NCBI GenBank assembly: GCA_030425615.1 | Contig: JAUIAI010000052.1 | Span: 1-9,380 of the forward strand | Source: Gammaproteobacteria bacterium | Lineage (GTDB): Bacteria; Pseudomonadota; Gammaproteobacteria; Burkholderiales; Burkholderiaceae_E | Length of the DNA: 9,380 nt | Reading direction: 5' to 3' | The notes under the pieces: generated by a model | What the model was told of the DNA's origin: nothing | The model's database searches: none | The model's input: the letters and a program-made list of their open reading frames with translations, nothing else | Translations under genes and position numbers: made by a program | In this document: positions 1-5,725 of the stretch, in pieces | Layout: every line of letters starts with the position of its first letter | Position numbering within the stretch: position 1 is the first letter of the stretch

Positions 1-441
1 TTCGACATGGGACGGATCGAACGGTGCGCCGATGGTTGCGACGGCCCGGCACCCGTCGGTCTCGCCCGCGACCGCGAGCGTCGCAGCTCCTCCCAGGGAG
101 TGGCCGACCATCAGCGAGACCGGGCCGTGGTTGTCGGCCAGCCATCGCGCCGCGGCACGCAGATCCGCGAGGTTCCCGCTGAAACCACTGTTGCCGAAAT
201 CACCGCCGCTGCCCCCCAGCCCGGTGAAATCGAAGCGAAGCACACCGAACCCGTGTTCGGTCAACGCACGCGACACGTACGCCGCGGCCTTGCTGTCCTT
301 TGAGCAGGTGAAGCAATGGGCAAACAGTGCGTAGTAACGGGGCGGCAGATCCGGCAGATCCAGCCTGGCGTCGAGCATGACGCCGTTCGCGCCCTCGAAG
401 CCGACGCGAAGCGAGCGACGGGACCGTGACGTCGCGCTCAA
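1..441 (-). CDS. Alpha/beta hydrolase, N-terminal part of a probable hydrolase/OsmC fusion (partial, 3' end beyond window)
   Basis: The 147 visible residues are the N-terminal part of a serine-hydrolase fold. Seen: AHCFTCSKDSKAA at residues 41-53, RFDFTGLGGSGGDF at 69-82, the nucleophile elbow GHSLGG with Ser115, and ATIGAPFDPSHV at 135-146. This combination is characteristic of the bifunctional alpha/beta hydrolase/OsmC proteins, in which an OsmC peroxidase-like domain follows the hydrolase; that domain would lie left of the window, so the fusion is inferred. The start is TTG at 439-441, chosen because a strong GGGGAGGG ribosome site (448-455) sits 6 nt upstream and no in-frame ATG precedes the conserved region. 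The TTG overlaps the TGA of ubiJ (TTGA), so the gene is probably translationally coupled and is the last visible member of the ubi operon. Substrate unknown. Confidence 0.85.
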   Translation of the reverse strand, partial: MSATSRSRRSLRVGFEGANGVMLDARLDLPDLPPRYYALFAHCFTCSKDSKAAAYVSRALTEHGFGVLRFDFTGLGGSGGDFGNSGFSGNLADLRAAARWLADNHGPVSLMVGHSLGGAATLAVAGETDGCRAVATIGAPFDPSHVE

Positions 442-1196
442 TGCACGCCCTCCCCATCGGGCACCGCACGTTCCCGCATCCGCGCCTCCAGCGCATCGAG
501 CCGCTGACCGAGTTCGGAGAGCGTGGCCTCCAGGGCCTCGAATCCGGCCCGCGGCGCGAGCAGCGGATTACCCGCCATGGCGCGAATGCCGACACGACGT
601 GCCTGCCCGGCCGCACGCGCGCCCGAGTCGGCCAGAGCGGCCCGGACATCGGCGATCCAGCCCGCCAGGCGCCGGGCGGGGACGTCCCCGACGAGCGCGG
701 CCAGATCGTCCTCGGCGTCCCAGCGCAGATCACCGAGGATCTCGGCCACGAGCCCGGCGAGCAGAGGGTCGCCCTCGAGACGAAGATCGCTCAAAAGACT
801 TCGCGCCTGCCCGCGGGCCACGGCGGAGAACGTGGCCGCGCGCAGTGTCAGGTGGATCTCGGCATCCGGTTGCCCGGTGCCGTCGGCGGACACCCGCCCG
901 GCGTCGCCGATTCGCACGGTAAGGCCGAGCCCGGGCCATGGCCGGCCCGTGGTGTCCTGGAAGCCCATGCGCACCTGCCGCCCGGCATGCGCGGCCAGCC
1001 TGCGTCGGGCGTTTGGATGCTGGCCGAGCAGATGATCGAGCGCCCGGGCAAGCACGGGCTGGACCGGCCGGGGAGTCGTCGTGCCCGGCGCCGGCCCTTC
1101 GCCACCCGTTCGTTCGTCGGCGCCGGAACCGCCGTCAGCGCCGGGACCGTCTCCGGCGCCCGCTCCTACGGGTTCGCCGGCGTCGGTCCTGTTCAT
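438..1196 (-). CDS. ubiJ: UbiJ, ubiquinone biosynthesis accessory factor (SCP2 domain)
   Basis: A 252-residue cytoplasmic protein. Residues 46-165 form an SCP2-like lipid-binding domain (helix VLARALDHLLGQHP, then strands such as LTVRIGD and DAEIHLTLR). Residues 200-245 form a helical region ending in the heptad-like LGQRLDALEARM typical of UbiJ C-termini. In characterised gammaproteobacteria UbiJ binds polyprenyl intermediates with UbiK and scaffolds the Ubi enzymes for aerobic quinone synthesis. The first 45 residues are a low-complexity Gly/Ala/Asp/Pro extension, making the protein longer than the roughly 200-residue E. coli form. I kept the ATG at 1194-1196 because it overlaps the TGA of the upstream Tim44-like gene (TGATG), an arrangement that favours reinitiation; an in-frame GTG at codon 48 has no ribosome site. 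The same-operon UbiE supports the call. Confidence 0.87.
   Translation of the reverse strand: MNRTDAGEPVGAGAGDGPGADGGSGADERTGGEGPAPGTTTPRPVQPVLARALDHLLGQHPNARRRLAAHAGRQVRMGFQDTTGRPWPGLGLTVRIGDAGRVSADGTGQPDAEIHLTLRAATFSAVARGQARSLLSDLRLEGDPLLAGLVAEILGDLRWDAEDDLAALVGDVPARRLAGWIADVRAALADSGARAAGQARRVGIRAMAGNPLLAPRAGFEALEATLSELGQRLDALEARMRERAVPDGEGVH
448..455 (-). promoter_or_regulatory. Ribosome binding site for the TTG-started hydrolase
   Basis: On the minus strand the sequence GGGGAGGG lies 6 nt before the TTG at 439-441, inside the last codons of ubiJ. It is the strongest Shine-Dalgarno match near this junction and decides the non-ATG start. Confidence 0.65.
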
Positions 1197-2092
1197 CAGT
1201 GACCCTGCTCGATGCCTGCAAGGACCCAGCCGCCGCCCGCCACGGACTTCGTCAGCGTCCAGACCTCGTCGAACGGTTCGGCGGGCGCATTCTCCGACTC
1301 GCGGATCCTGCCGGTGAAACGCACTGCCGCCAGATGCTCGTCAGCCTCGCTGCGCACGCCGAGCAGTTCGGCATCCAGCGTGACCACGTCGGTCTGGTTG
1401 GCCGCGCCCTGACGCTCGTTGATCTCAAGCTTCAGTTCCGCGAACATCTCGGGTGTCGTGAACTCGCGCAGGTCCGAGAGATCGCCCGCATCGTAGACGG
1501 CCTGCAGACGCACGAACTGAACCTTGGCCTGACGCAGGAATCCGTCGACGTCGAACCCCTCGGGAACATCCGCCCGCACGGGCGCGGATGCGCTGCCCGA
1601 CACGGCGGCACCCGGACCCGGGGCCGACCCGAAAGCCTGCGTCGCTTCGCGCGCCATGGCGGATCCCCCTCCCGCAGCGGCGCCTGCCGTCGCCGTCGCC
1701 GGCGTCGGCGACCTTGGCGCCAGGCGGGATGCGATCAGCCGCACCACGAACACGCCGGCCACCACGATCAGAAGGATGGTGATCAGGTTCGCCAGCTCCT
1801 CGCCGAACCCCATCGCGCTGGCCAGGGCCGCGATGCCGAGGCCGGCCGCCAGACCGGCGATGGGACCCATCAGACCGCCTCTCCCACCGGCGGCGGCGGC
1901 CGACTGCGCACCCTGCGCCGGCGCCGCCTGTTGGCGTGCGGGCGGGGGCGCGGAACGGTTCAGGGATCCGAAACTCTTGCCCACGGAACGGCCTCCGCCG
2001 AGTCGACGCGCCTCGGCGTCGGGGGGAGCGACCATCACGGTCAACATCAGACCCGTGAGCACCATGACCAGGCCTCTGAGCCAAGCAGACAT
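1196..2092 (-). CDS. Tim44-like domain protein, exported or membrane-anchored
   Basis: A 298-residue protein starting at the ATG at 2090-2092, which has an AGGAGA ribosome site 4 nt upstream; an in-frame ATG 27 codons earlier has none and would reach into the end of ubiE. Residues 1-28 look like a signal peptide ending PPDAEA, followed by the RRLGGGRSVGKSFGS stretch common in bacterial Tim44-like proteins. Residues 73-125 hold a glycine-rich hydrophobic part and a membrane helix (about 102-121, ITILLIVVAGVFVV). A Gly/Ala/Pro linker follows to about 175. Residues 178-295 are the Tim44-like/NTF2-fold domain (GFDVDGFLRQAKVQFVRLQ, then FTTPEMFAEL and DEVWTLTKS). This family often sits beside ubiE in Beta- and Gammaproteobacteria, but its role is not established. 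The domain probably faces the periplasm; topology is inferred. Confidence 0.85.
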   Translation of the reverse strand: MSAWLRGLVMVLTGLMLTVMVAPPDAEARRLGGGRSVGKSFGSLNRSAPPPARQQAAPAQGAQSAAAAGGRGGLMGPIAGLAAGLGIAALASAMGFGEELANLITILLIVVAGVFVVRLIASRLAPRSPTPATATAGAAAGGGSAMAREATQAFGSAPGPGAAVSGSASAPVRADVPEGFDVDGFLRQAKVQFVRLQAVYDAGDLSDLREFTTPEMFAELKLEINERQGAANQTDVVTLDAELLGVRSEADEHLAAVRFTGRIRESENAPAEPFDEVWTLTKSVAGGGWVLAGIEQGH

Positions 2093-2096
2093 TTTT

Positions 2097-2102
2097 TCTC
2101 CT
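2097..2102 (-). promoter_or_regulatory. Ribosome binding site of the Tim44-like gene
   Basis: Minus-strand AGGAGA followed by a short A-rich spacer and ATG at 2090-2092. It fixes the start 27 codons inside the longest open frame. Confidence 0.75.
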
Positions 2103-2106
2103 GTGA

Positions 2107-2121
2107 CCGGCCCAGGGCCGG
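2107..2121 (-). other. Intercistronic hairpin between ubiE and the Tim44-like gene
   Basis: A perfect inverted repeat, CCGGCC on each side of a 3-nt centre, lies 20 nt after the ubiE stop and 4 nt before the ribosome site of the next gene. On the transcribed strand the T-rich run comes before the stem, not after, so this is not an intrinsic terminator. It may affect mRNA stability or ribosome access; that is inference. Confidence 0.55.
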
Positions 2122-2141
2122 AAAAATAACCACCCGGAAGA

Positions 2142-2885
2142 TTATTCAAGCAGCCAGCCCTCGTGCAGCGCAACCACGCCCGCTGTGAGGTTGGTATAGC
2201 GTACGCGATCGAAACCCGCGGTGCGCATCATGCCGGCCAGGGTTTCCTGATCAGGGTGCATGCGGATGGATTCCGCCAGATAACGGTAGCTGGCCTCGTC
2301 GTCGGCCACCATGCGCCCCATGGCCGGCAATACATTGAACGAGTAGACGTCATAAGCCCGGGCGAGCGCGGGATGCACCTGGGAGAACTCGAGCACGAGC
2401 AGCCGTCCGCCGGGGCGCAGCACGCGTCGCATCTCGGCCAGCGCCGCGTCCTTGTCGGTCATGTTGCGCAGGCCGAAGGCGACACTGACCCGGTCGAAGA
2501 ACCTGTCCGGGAACGGCAGGCGCTCGGCGTCGCACTGGACCGCCGGCTGGAGGCAGCCTTCGTCGATCATGCGGTCCCGGCCGACCCGCAGCATCGCGCC
2601 GTTGATGTCCGTGAGCCAGACCTGTCCGGACGGGCCTACCCGGCGCGCGAACCCGCGCGAGAGATCAGCGGTACCACCGGCCACATCGAGAACACGCATG
2701 CCCGGCCGGACGGCGGCGCGCGACAGGGTGAACGCCTTCCAGACCCGGTGCATTCCGCCGGACATGAGGTCGTTCATCAGGTCGTAGCGGGCGGCCACGG
2801 AACTGAACACGCCCGCCACGCGGCGCGCCTTGTCGCCGGCATCGACCTGCTCGAAACCGAAATGGGTCTTGCTGCTGTCCGGCAT
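2142..2885 (-). CDS. ubiE: UbiE, demethylmenaquinone/ubiquinone C-methyltransferase
   Basis: A 247-residue class I SAM-dependent methyltransferase that adds the C-methyl group in ubiquinone synthesis (2-polyprenyl-6-methoxy-1,4-benzoquinol as substrate) and, where menaquinone is made, converts demethylmenaquinol to menaquinol. Seen: FSSVAARYDLMNDLMSGG at 27-44 (UbiE/COQ5 signature), the SAM-binding motif VLDVAGGTAD at 65-74, AFGLRNMTDK at 136-145, LRPGGRLLVLEFS at 156-168, SYRYLAESIR at 199-208 and the family's usual ending ALHEGW. Length is normal. The ATG at 2885 is preceded by GAGAGG. The DUF971 gene ends 11 nt upstream and the Tim44-like gene and ubiJ follow on the same strand, so these are probably one transcript. 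Confidence 0.96.
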   Translation of the reverse strand: MPDSSKTHFGFEQVDAGDKARRVAGVFSSVAARYDLMNDLMSGGMHRVWKAFTLSRAAVRPGMRVLDVAGGTADLSRGFARRVGPSGQVWLTDINGAMLRVGRDRMIDEGCLQPAVQCDAERLPFPDRFFDRVSVAFGLRNMTDKDAALAEMRRVLRPGGRLLVLEFSQVHPALARAYDVYSFNVLPAMGRMVADDEASYRYLAESIRMHPDQETLAGMMRTAGFDRVRYTNLTAGVVALHEGWLLE

Positions 2886-2896
2886 CCGAAAGCCTC

Positions 2897-3358
2897 TCAG
2901 CGCCTGGGCCGGCTGACGTCGCGCGCCTGCATCGGCGGCTCCGCCCCGGCCCCGCCGGATTGCGCCGGATCGACCGTCGCTCCGGCAGGATCGCGCGATG
3001 CCCCGGCCGCCTCGAGACGGGCCAGGTAATCGGACCAGAGCGACGCCTGCCGGTCGCCCAGCCAGCGCAGGTAATCCCAGGAGAAGATGCCCGAGTCGTG
3101 CCCGTCGTCGAAGACCGGGCGGATGGCATAGTGGCCGACCGTCTCGACGGAGGCGATGCCGACGTCGCGCTTGCCCACCTGCAAGGTCTCCTGACCCGGG
3201 CCGTGACCGCGCACCTCGGCGGACGGTGAATAGACACGCATCAGTTCGAAGGGCAGACGGTACTGACGGCCGTCATCGAAGTGAATCTCCAGAATGCGGG
3301 ACTTCTGGTGCACGACGAGTTCGGTCGGTACCGGGTCGTGCTTGCTCAAACCGGCCAT
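2897..3358 (-). CDS. DUF971 (gamma-butyrobetaine hydroxylase-like N-terminal domain) protein
   Basis: A 153-residue protein made almost wholly of one DUF971 domain. Seen: ILEIHFDDGRQYRLPFELMRVYSPSAEVRG beginning at residue 22 (split here by position: strands 22-37, YSPSAEV at 43-49), GHGPGQETLQVGKR at 51-64, and FDDGHDSGIFSWDYLRWLG at 83-101, which is the most conserved part of the family. Residues 118-153 are a variable polar tail. In other proteins this domain is fused to gamma-butyrobetaine hydroxylase or occurs in the plastid Fe-S carrier HCF101. The stand-alone form has no established function. It is the first gene of the ubi run, 11 nt before ubiE, which suggests a link to quinone or Fe-S metabolism by context only. 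An AGGA lies about 8 nt before the ATG. Confidence 0.92.
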   Translation of the reverse strand: MAGLSKHDPVPTELVVHQKSRILEIHFDDGRQYRLPFELMRVYSPSAEVRGHGPGQETLQVGKRDVGIASVETVGHYAIRPVFDDGHDSGIFSWDYLRWLGDRQASLWSDYLARLEAAGASRDPAGATVDPAQSGGAGAEPPMQARDVSRPRR

Positions 3359-3531
3359 CGGTGTCCTGGGCGACGAGGTTCCTGACTCAGGCTTACGTTA
3401 CGGAACCCTGCCCCCGAGGCGGCATGCTCCGTCCGGCGGGGATCATAGCCCACCCGGCCCGCCGATGCCGCTCTGTCCCGGATGCGGCCGGGGCCGTCCG
3501 TCACGGCGGTCCGTGCGCCGCGGCGCGCCGC
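3359..3531. other. Intergenic region, probable leader of the ubi operon
   Basis: These 173 bases lie between the PilZ-like gene and the DUF971 gene. They hold a weak -10-like hexamer on the minus strand (3442-3447), a short inverted repeat (GGTTCC at 3377-3382, GGAACC at 3402-3407) and a 12-base GC palindrome (3520-3531) directly after the upstream stop. No intrinsic terminator with a T-run and no reading frame worth calling were seen. Confidence 0.6.
3442..3447 (-). promoter_or_regulatory. Candidate -10 element for the DUF971-ubiE operon
   Basis: The minus-strand hexamer TATGAT stands out in an otherwise GC-rich stretch, 84 nt before the DUF971 start. No good -35 hexamer is visible 16-18 nt upstream, so this is a weak candidate. 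Confidence 0.25.
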
Positions 3532-5151
3532 TCAGCTTCTGCCGGGCCGCCCGACGCGCCAGATCTCGAAGTCGGCGCCCCGGTCCAGACGCTCGTAGAC
3601 CTCGAACGTGAGGTCGTCGCGGTTCATCGCCACCACGACGCGCATGCCGACCTCGAGCCGGCCGCGTGCGGCGAGCAGGCGGCGGTCCCCGACATCCTCG
3701 GCATCGCCGACGAGCCAGAAGGCGTCGCCGGCATGGCCATCGGGACCGAGGCCGACGGCCTGGGCCTCCCCCGCGATCGGCCGAAGACGCAGCCGTTCTC
3801 CGCCACCGGCGAGCAGATGCTCCGACGCCATGGCTCTCGCCAGTCGCAGCCGGCTCGGCCCGGTGGTACGTCGCTGCGACGACACGGGCTCGGTCGTCGG
3901 CATCTCGGTGGCCACGATCACCAGTCCGTTTCGCGTCGCCGCGGGCTGACCCACGCCTCGTTCGACGACCCAGACGTCCTGCTCGGTCGCCGTCCAGAGC
4001 GCGGGTTCGGCGGCGAGCATGAAGCCGGCATCGTCGCCGGGTAACTGCCGGACCCGTCCGGGGACGACATTACCGTCGTAGCGTCCCCAGTCGTAGGGCC
4101 TCCCGCCCGGCGAGACGTCGGCCGCCGAGGGCCAGCCGATCTGAACGCGCATCCTCACCCTGCCGACCTCGGCCGGACGCTTGAAACGCCAGCCGGCGGC
4201 CCAGCGCTCGCGCACCCGGGCGGCCAATGCCTCGCGGCCCGGACCTTCGAGCGCCGGACCGTCGTCACGGCGCGCACCGGGCTGCCCGCCCAGCACCGCG
4301 TCGATCTCGTCCGAGATCCGATGAGTGTCGAGCCGGACCCGGAGACCGGGCCCGGCGCGCAAGGTCGGGCCGTGCGGGTTGCTACGCTTGTGGCCGTCTT
4401 CGTCGATCCGGAAGCCGACCCGGTACGCGAGCCGCCGCGTGAGCCAGTCCAGACCCCTGACCTCCGCCGCCGGACACGACCAGGGTTCTGCCAGTCGCAA
4501 CAGCAGCGGAAGGACGAACAGCGCGCGCGAGTTGCACGGACGCATCCGGGCATGCGGATCACGGAGATTGACATCGAGGAAGGTCGAGCGCCGCACGATC
4601 TGAGCCAGTTCGGCCAGACGCCCGAACTGCGCATCGTCCAGGTGCACGCGCGCCAGCAGCAGACCGGACAGCCTGCGAGACTGCGCGTCCAGCGCACGCG
4701 CGATCGGTAGAATCGCGCGCAGTCCTTCGACCGCCTCGGGAATGACCCTGTGCGGCGCCCGTTCCATCTCCAATGCCTCGAACGCGCCCGCATAGACCTC
4801 GCCGAGCGAGGCCAGCGCATGATCCACGGCACGCAACGCCTGGGCATCGTCCGGGCCGTGGGGCACCGGCGCGCCGAGCGTCCGGTCGAAAACACGCGCG
4901 GCCTCGGTCACCAGGGCAGCACGGACGGTTTCGAGGACCTCGATACGCGGCGTCTCGCCGGGCCCCGTATCGCGAATGGCATCCACCAGCGACTGCATCG
5001 CCTGCAGCCGGGGCAACGAGTCCGCCGTGCCCCGCATCATCGCGTCCAGCCAGCTTGCACACTTGCGCGGTGAACGCAGCGCCACCGCGGGCGCCGGCGT
5101 CGCGGGCCGGCGCGCCGTTACGGCGCCGCGGGAGGCATTGAGCGTTTCCAT
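3532..5151 (-). CDS. Uncharacterised 539-aa protein, possibly a divergent PilZ-linked (cyclic-di-GMP) family member
   Basis: I do not recognise this protein with certainty. Residues 1-22 are a polar leader. Residues 25-225 are predicted mostly helical (LRSPRKCASWLDAM at 25-38, LFVLPLLLRLAEPW at 211-224). Residues 325-539 look beta-rich, ending FEVYERLDRGADFEIWRV. The N-terminal layout (a basic Cys/Trp segment, then VLETVRAALVTEAARVF, then a helical bundle) resembles the roughly 500-residue proteins of Gammaproteobacteria that carry a C-terminal PilZ-type cyclic-di-GMP domain. The PilZ signature (RxxxR, then D/N-x-S-x-x-G) is not visible, so binding cannot be claimed. No signal peptide or membrane helix. 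The ATG at 5149-5151 is preceded by GAGAG about 11 nt upstream; a start 19 codons earlier (5208) lacks a ribosome site. The gene is isolated, with gaps of 144 and 173 nt on its two sides. Confidence 0.7.
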   Translation of the reverse strand: METLNASRGAVTARRPATPAPAVALRSPRKCASWLDAMMRGTADSLPRLQAMQSLVDAIRDTGPGETPRIEVLETVRAALVTEAARVFDRTLGAPVPHGPDDAQALRAVDHALASLGEVYAGAFEALEMERAPHRVIPEAVEGLRAILPIARALDAQSRRLSGLLLARVHLDDAQFGRLAELAQIVRRSTFLDVNLRDPHARMRPCNSRALFVLPLLLRLAEPWSCPAAEVRGLDWLTRRLAYRVGFRIDEDGHKRSNPHGPTLRAGPGLRVRLDTHRISDEIDAVLGGQPGARRDDGPALEGPGREALAARVRERWAAGWRFKRPAEVGRVRMRVQIGWPSAADVSPGGRPYDWGRYDGNVVPGRVRQLPGDDAGFMLAAEPALWTATEQDVWVVERGVGQPAATRNGLVIVATEMPTTEPVSSQRRTTGPSRLRLARAMASEHLLAGGGERLRLRPIAGEAQAVGLGPDGHAGDAFWLVGDAEDVGDRRLLAARGRLEVGMRVVVAMNRDDLTFEVYERLDRGADFEIWRVGRPGRS

Positions 5152-5295
5152 CGGCGCATGATCTCTCGAAGGCCCTCCGGGCCGGGATCCCCGCCGACCA
5201 GCCGCCATCCGGACCGACGAACGGCCGGCGCACCGACCTCAGTGGCCGCGGCCGCCCGCTTCGCGGCCTGCCCGGCCGCAGCGGGCCATCCCCGA
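5152..5295. other. Intergenic region between the HIT gene and the PilZ-like gene
   Basis: These 144 bases contain a strong GC-rich hairpin (5254-5286) just after the HIT stop codon and a GAGAG ribosome site near the next start. No clear promoter hexamers were seen. If translation began at the alternative ATG at 5208, the gap would shrink to 87 nt. Confidence 0.55.
5254..5286 (-). terminator. Terminator-like GC hairpin after the HIT gene
   Basis: The arms GCCCGCT/AGCGGGC (7 bp) and GCGGCC/GGCCGC (6 bp) stack with a 2-nt bulge and close a 5-nt loop. The structure begins 9 nt after the HIT stop. No T-run follows on the transcribed strand, so it is not a standard intrinsic terminator. It may stop transcription weakly or protect the 3' end of the SDR-C45-HIT message. 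Confidence 0.45.
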
Positions 5296-5721
5296 TCAGT
5301 GCGAGAAGTGCCTGACGACGGCCTCACGAAACCGGTCGATCCGCTCTTCGGTCGTCGTGCGGGTCTCACGCGCCGCCGGCGCCCACACCGGCGCCGGCCA
5401 GTGGGAATCGTCGCGATAACGCGGGATCACGTGCCAGTGCAGATGCGGCACCTGGTTACCCAGCGAAGCCAGATTCACCTTGTCCGGTTCGAGTGTGTGT
5501 CGCATGACCTCTTCGAGCCGGCAGACGGTTCGCATCAGCTCGGAACGGTCTTCCGGACGCAGATCCGTCATCTCGGCCACGTGATCATTCCAGATCACCC
5601 GGGCGAAGCCGGGCCAGCCGGGTTCGTCGGCCAGCACGATCCGCCAGCGTGGCGCGGCGACCAGCAGACGGCCGCCGTCACCGTCGCAGAGCGGGCATCC
5701 GGTCCTGGTGCGATCGTTCAC
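5296..5721 (-). CDS. HIT-family (histidine triad) protein
   Basis: A 141-residue cytoplasmic protein with the histidine triad HLHWHVIPR at 93-101 (His93, His95, His97), the defining active site of HIT nucleotide hydrolases/transferases. It also shows RVIWNDHVAEMTDL at 41-54 and KVNLASLGN at 81-89, typical of a proteobacterial HIT subgroup. Cys9 and Cys12 (CPLC) near the N-terminus may bind zinc. Family members hydrolyse nucleoside phosphoramidates or related nucleotides; the true substrate is unknown. Translation starts at GTG (5719-5721), 4 nt after the stop of the C45 gene, with no better ATG near, so the two are probably coupled. Confidence 0.93.
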   Translation of the reverse strand: MNDRTRTGCPLCDGDGGRLLVAAPRWRIVLADEPGWPGFARVIWNDHVAEMTDLRPEDRSELMRTVCRLEEVMRHTLEPDKVNLASLGNQVPHLHWHVIPRYRDDSHWPAPVWAPAARETRTTTEERIDRFREAVVRHFSH

Positions 5722-5725
5722 CGGA

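Noticed and set aside
2107..2127. Hairpin next to an A/T-rich run as an intrinsic terminator of ubiE
   Set aside because: On the transcribed strand the T-rich run comes before the stem. On the plus strand an A-run follows the stem. Neither orientation gives a stem followed by T residues.
938..2188. 416-codon open frame on the plus strand
   Set aside because: Antisense to ubiJ, the Tim44-like gene and the end of ubiE. Composition is Arg/Gly/His-rich with no domain, so it is a shadow.
3520..3531. 12-base GC palindrome after the PilZ-like gene as a terminator
   Set aside because: It is only alternating G/C without a loop of useful size or a T-run, and such palindromes are expected by chance in DNA this GC-rich.
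2998..4044. 348-codon open frame on the plus strand spanning an intergenic gap
   Set aside because: It crosses the DUF971 gene and the end of the PilZ-like gene in antisense and has an Arg/Pro-rich composition with no motif.
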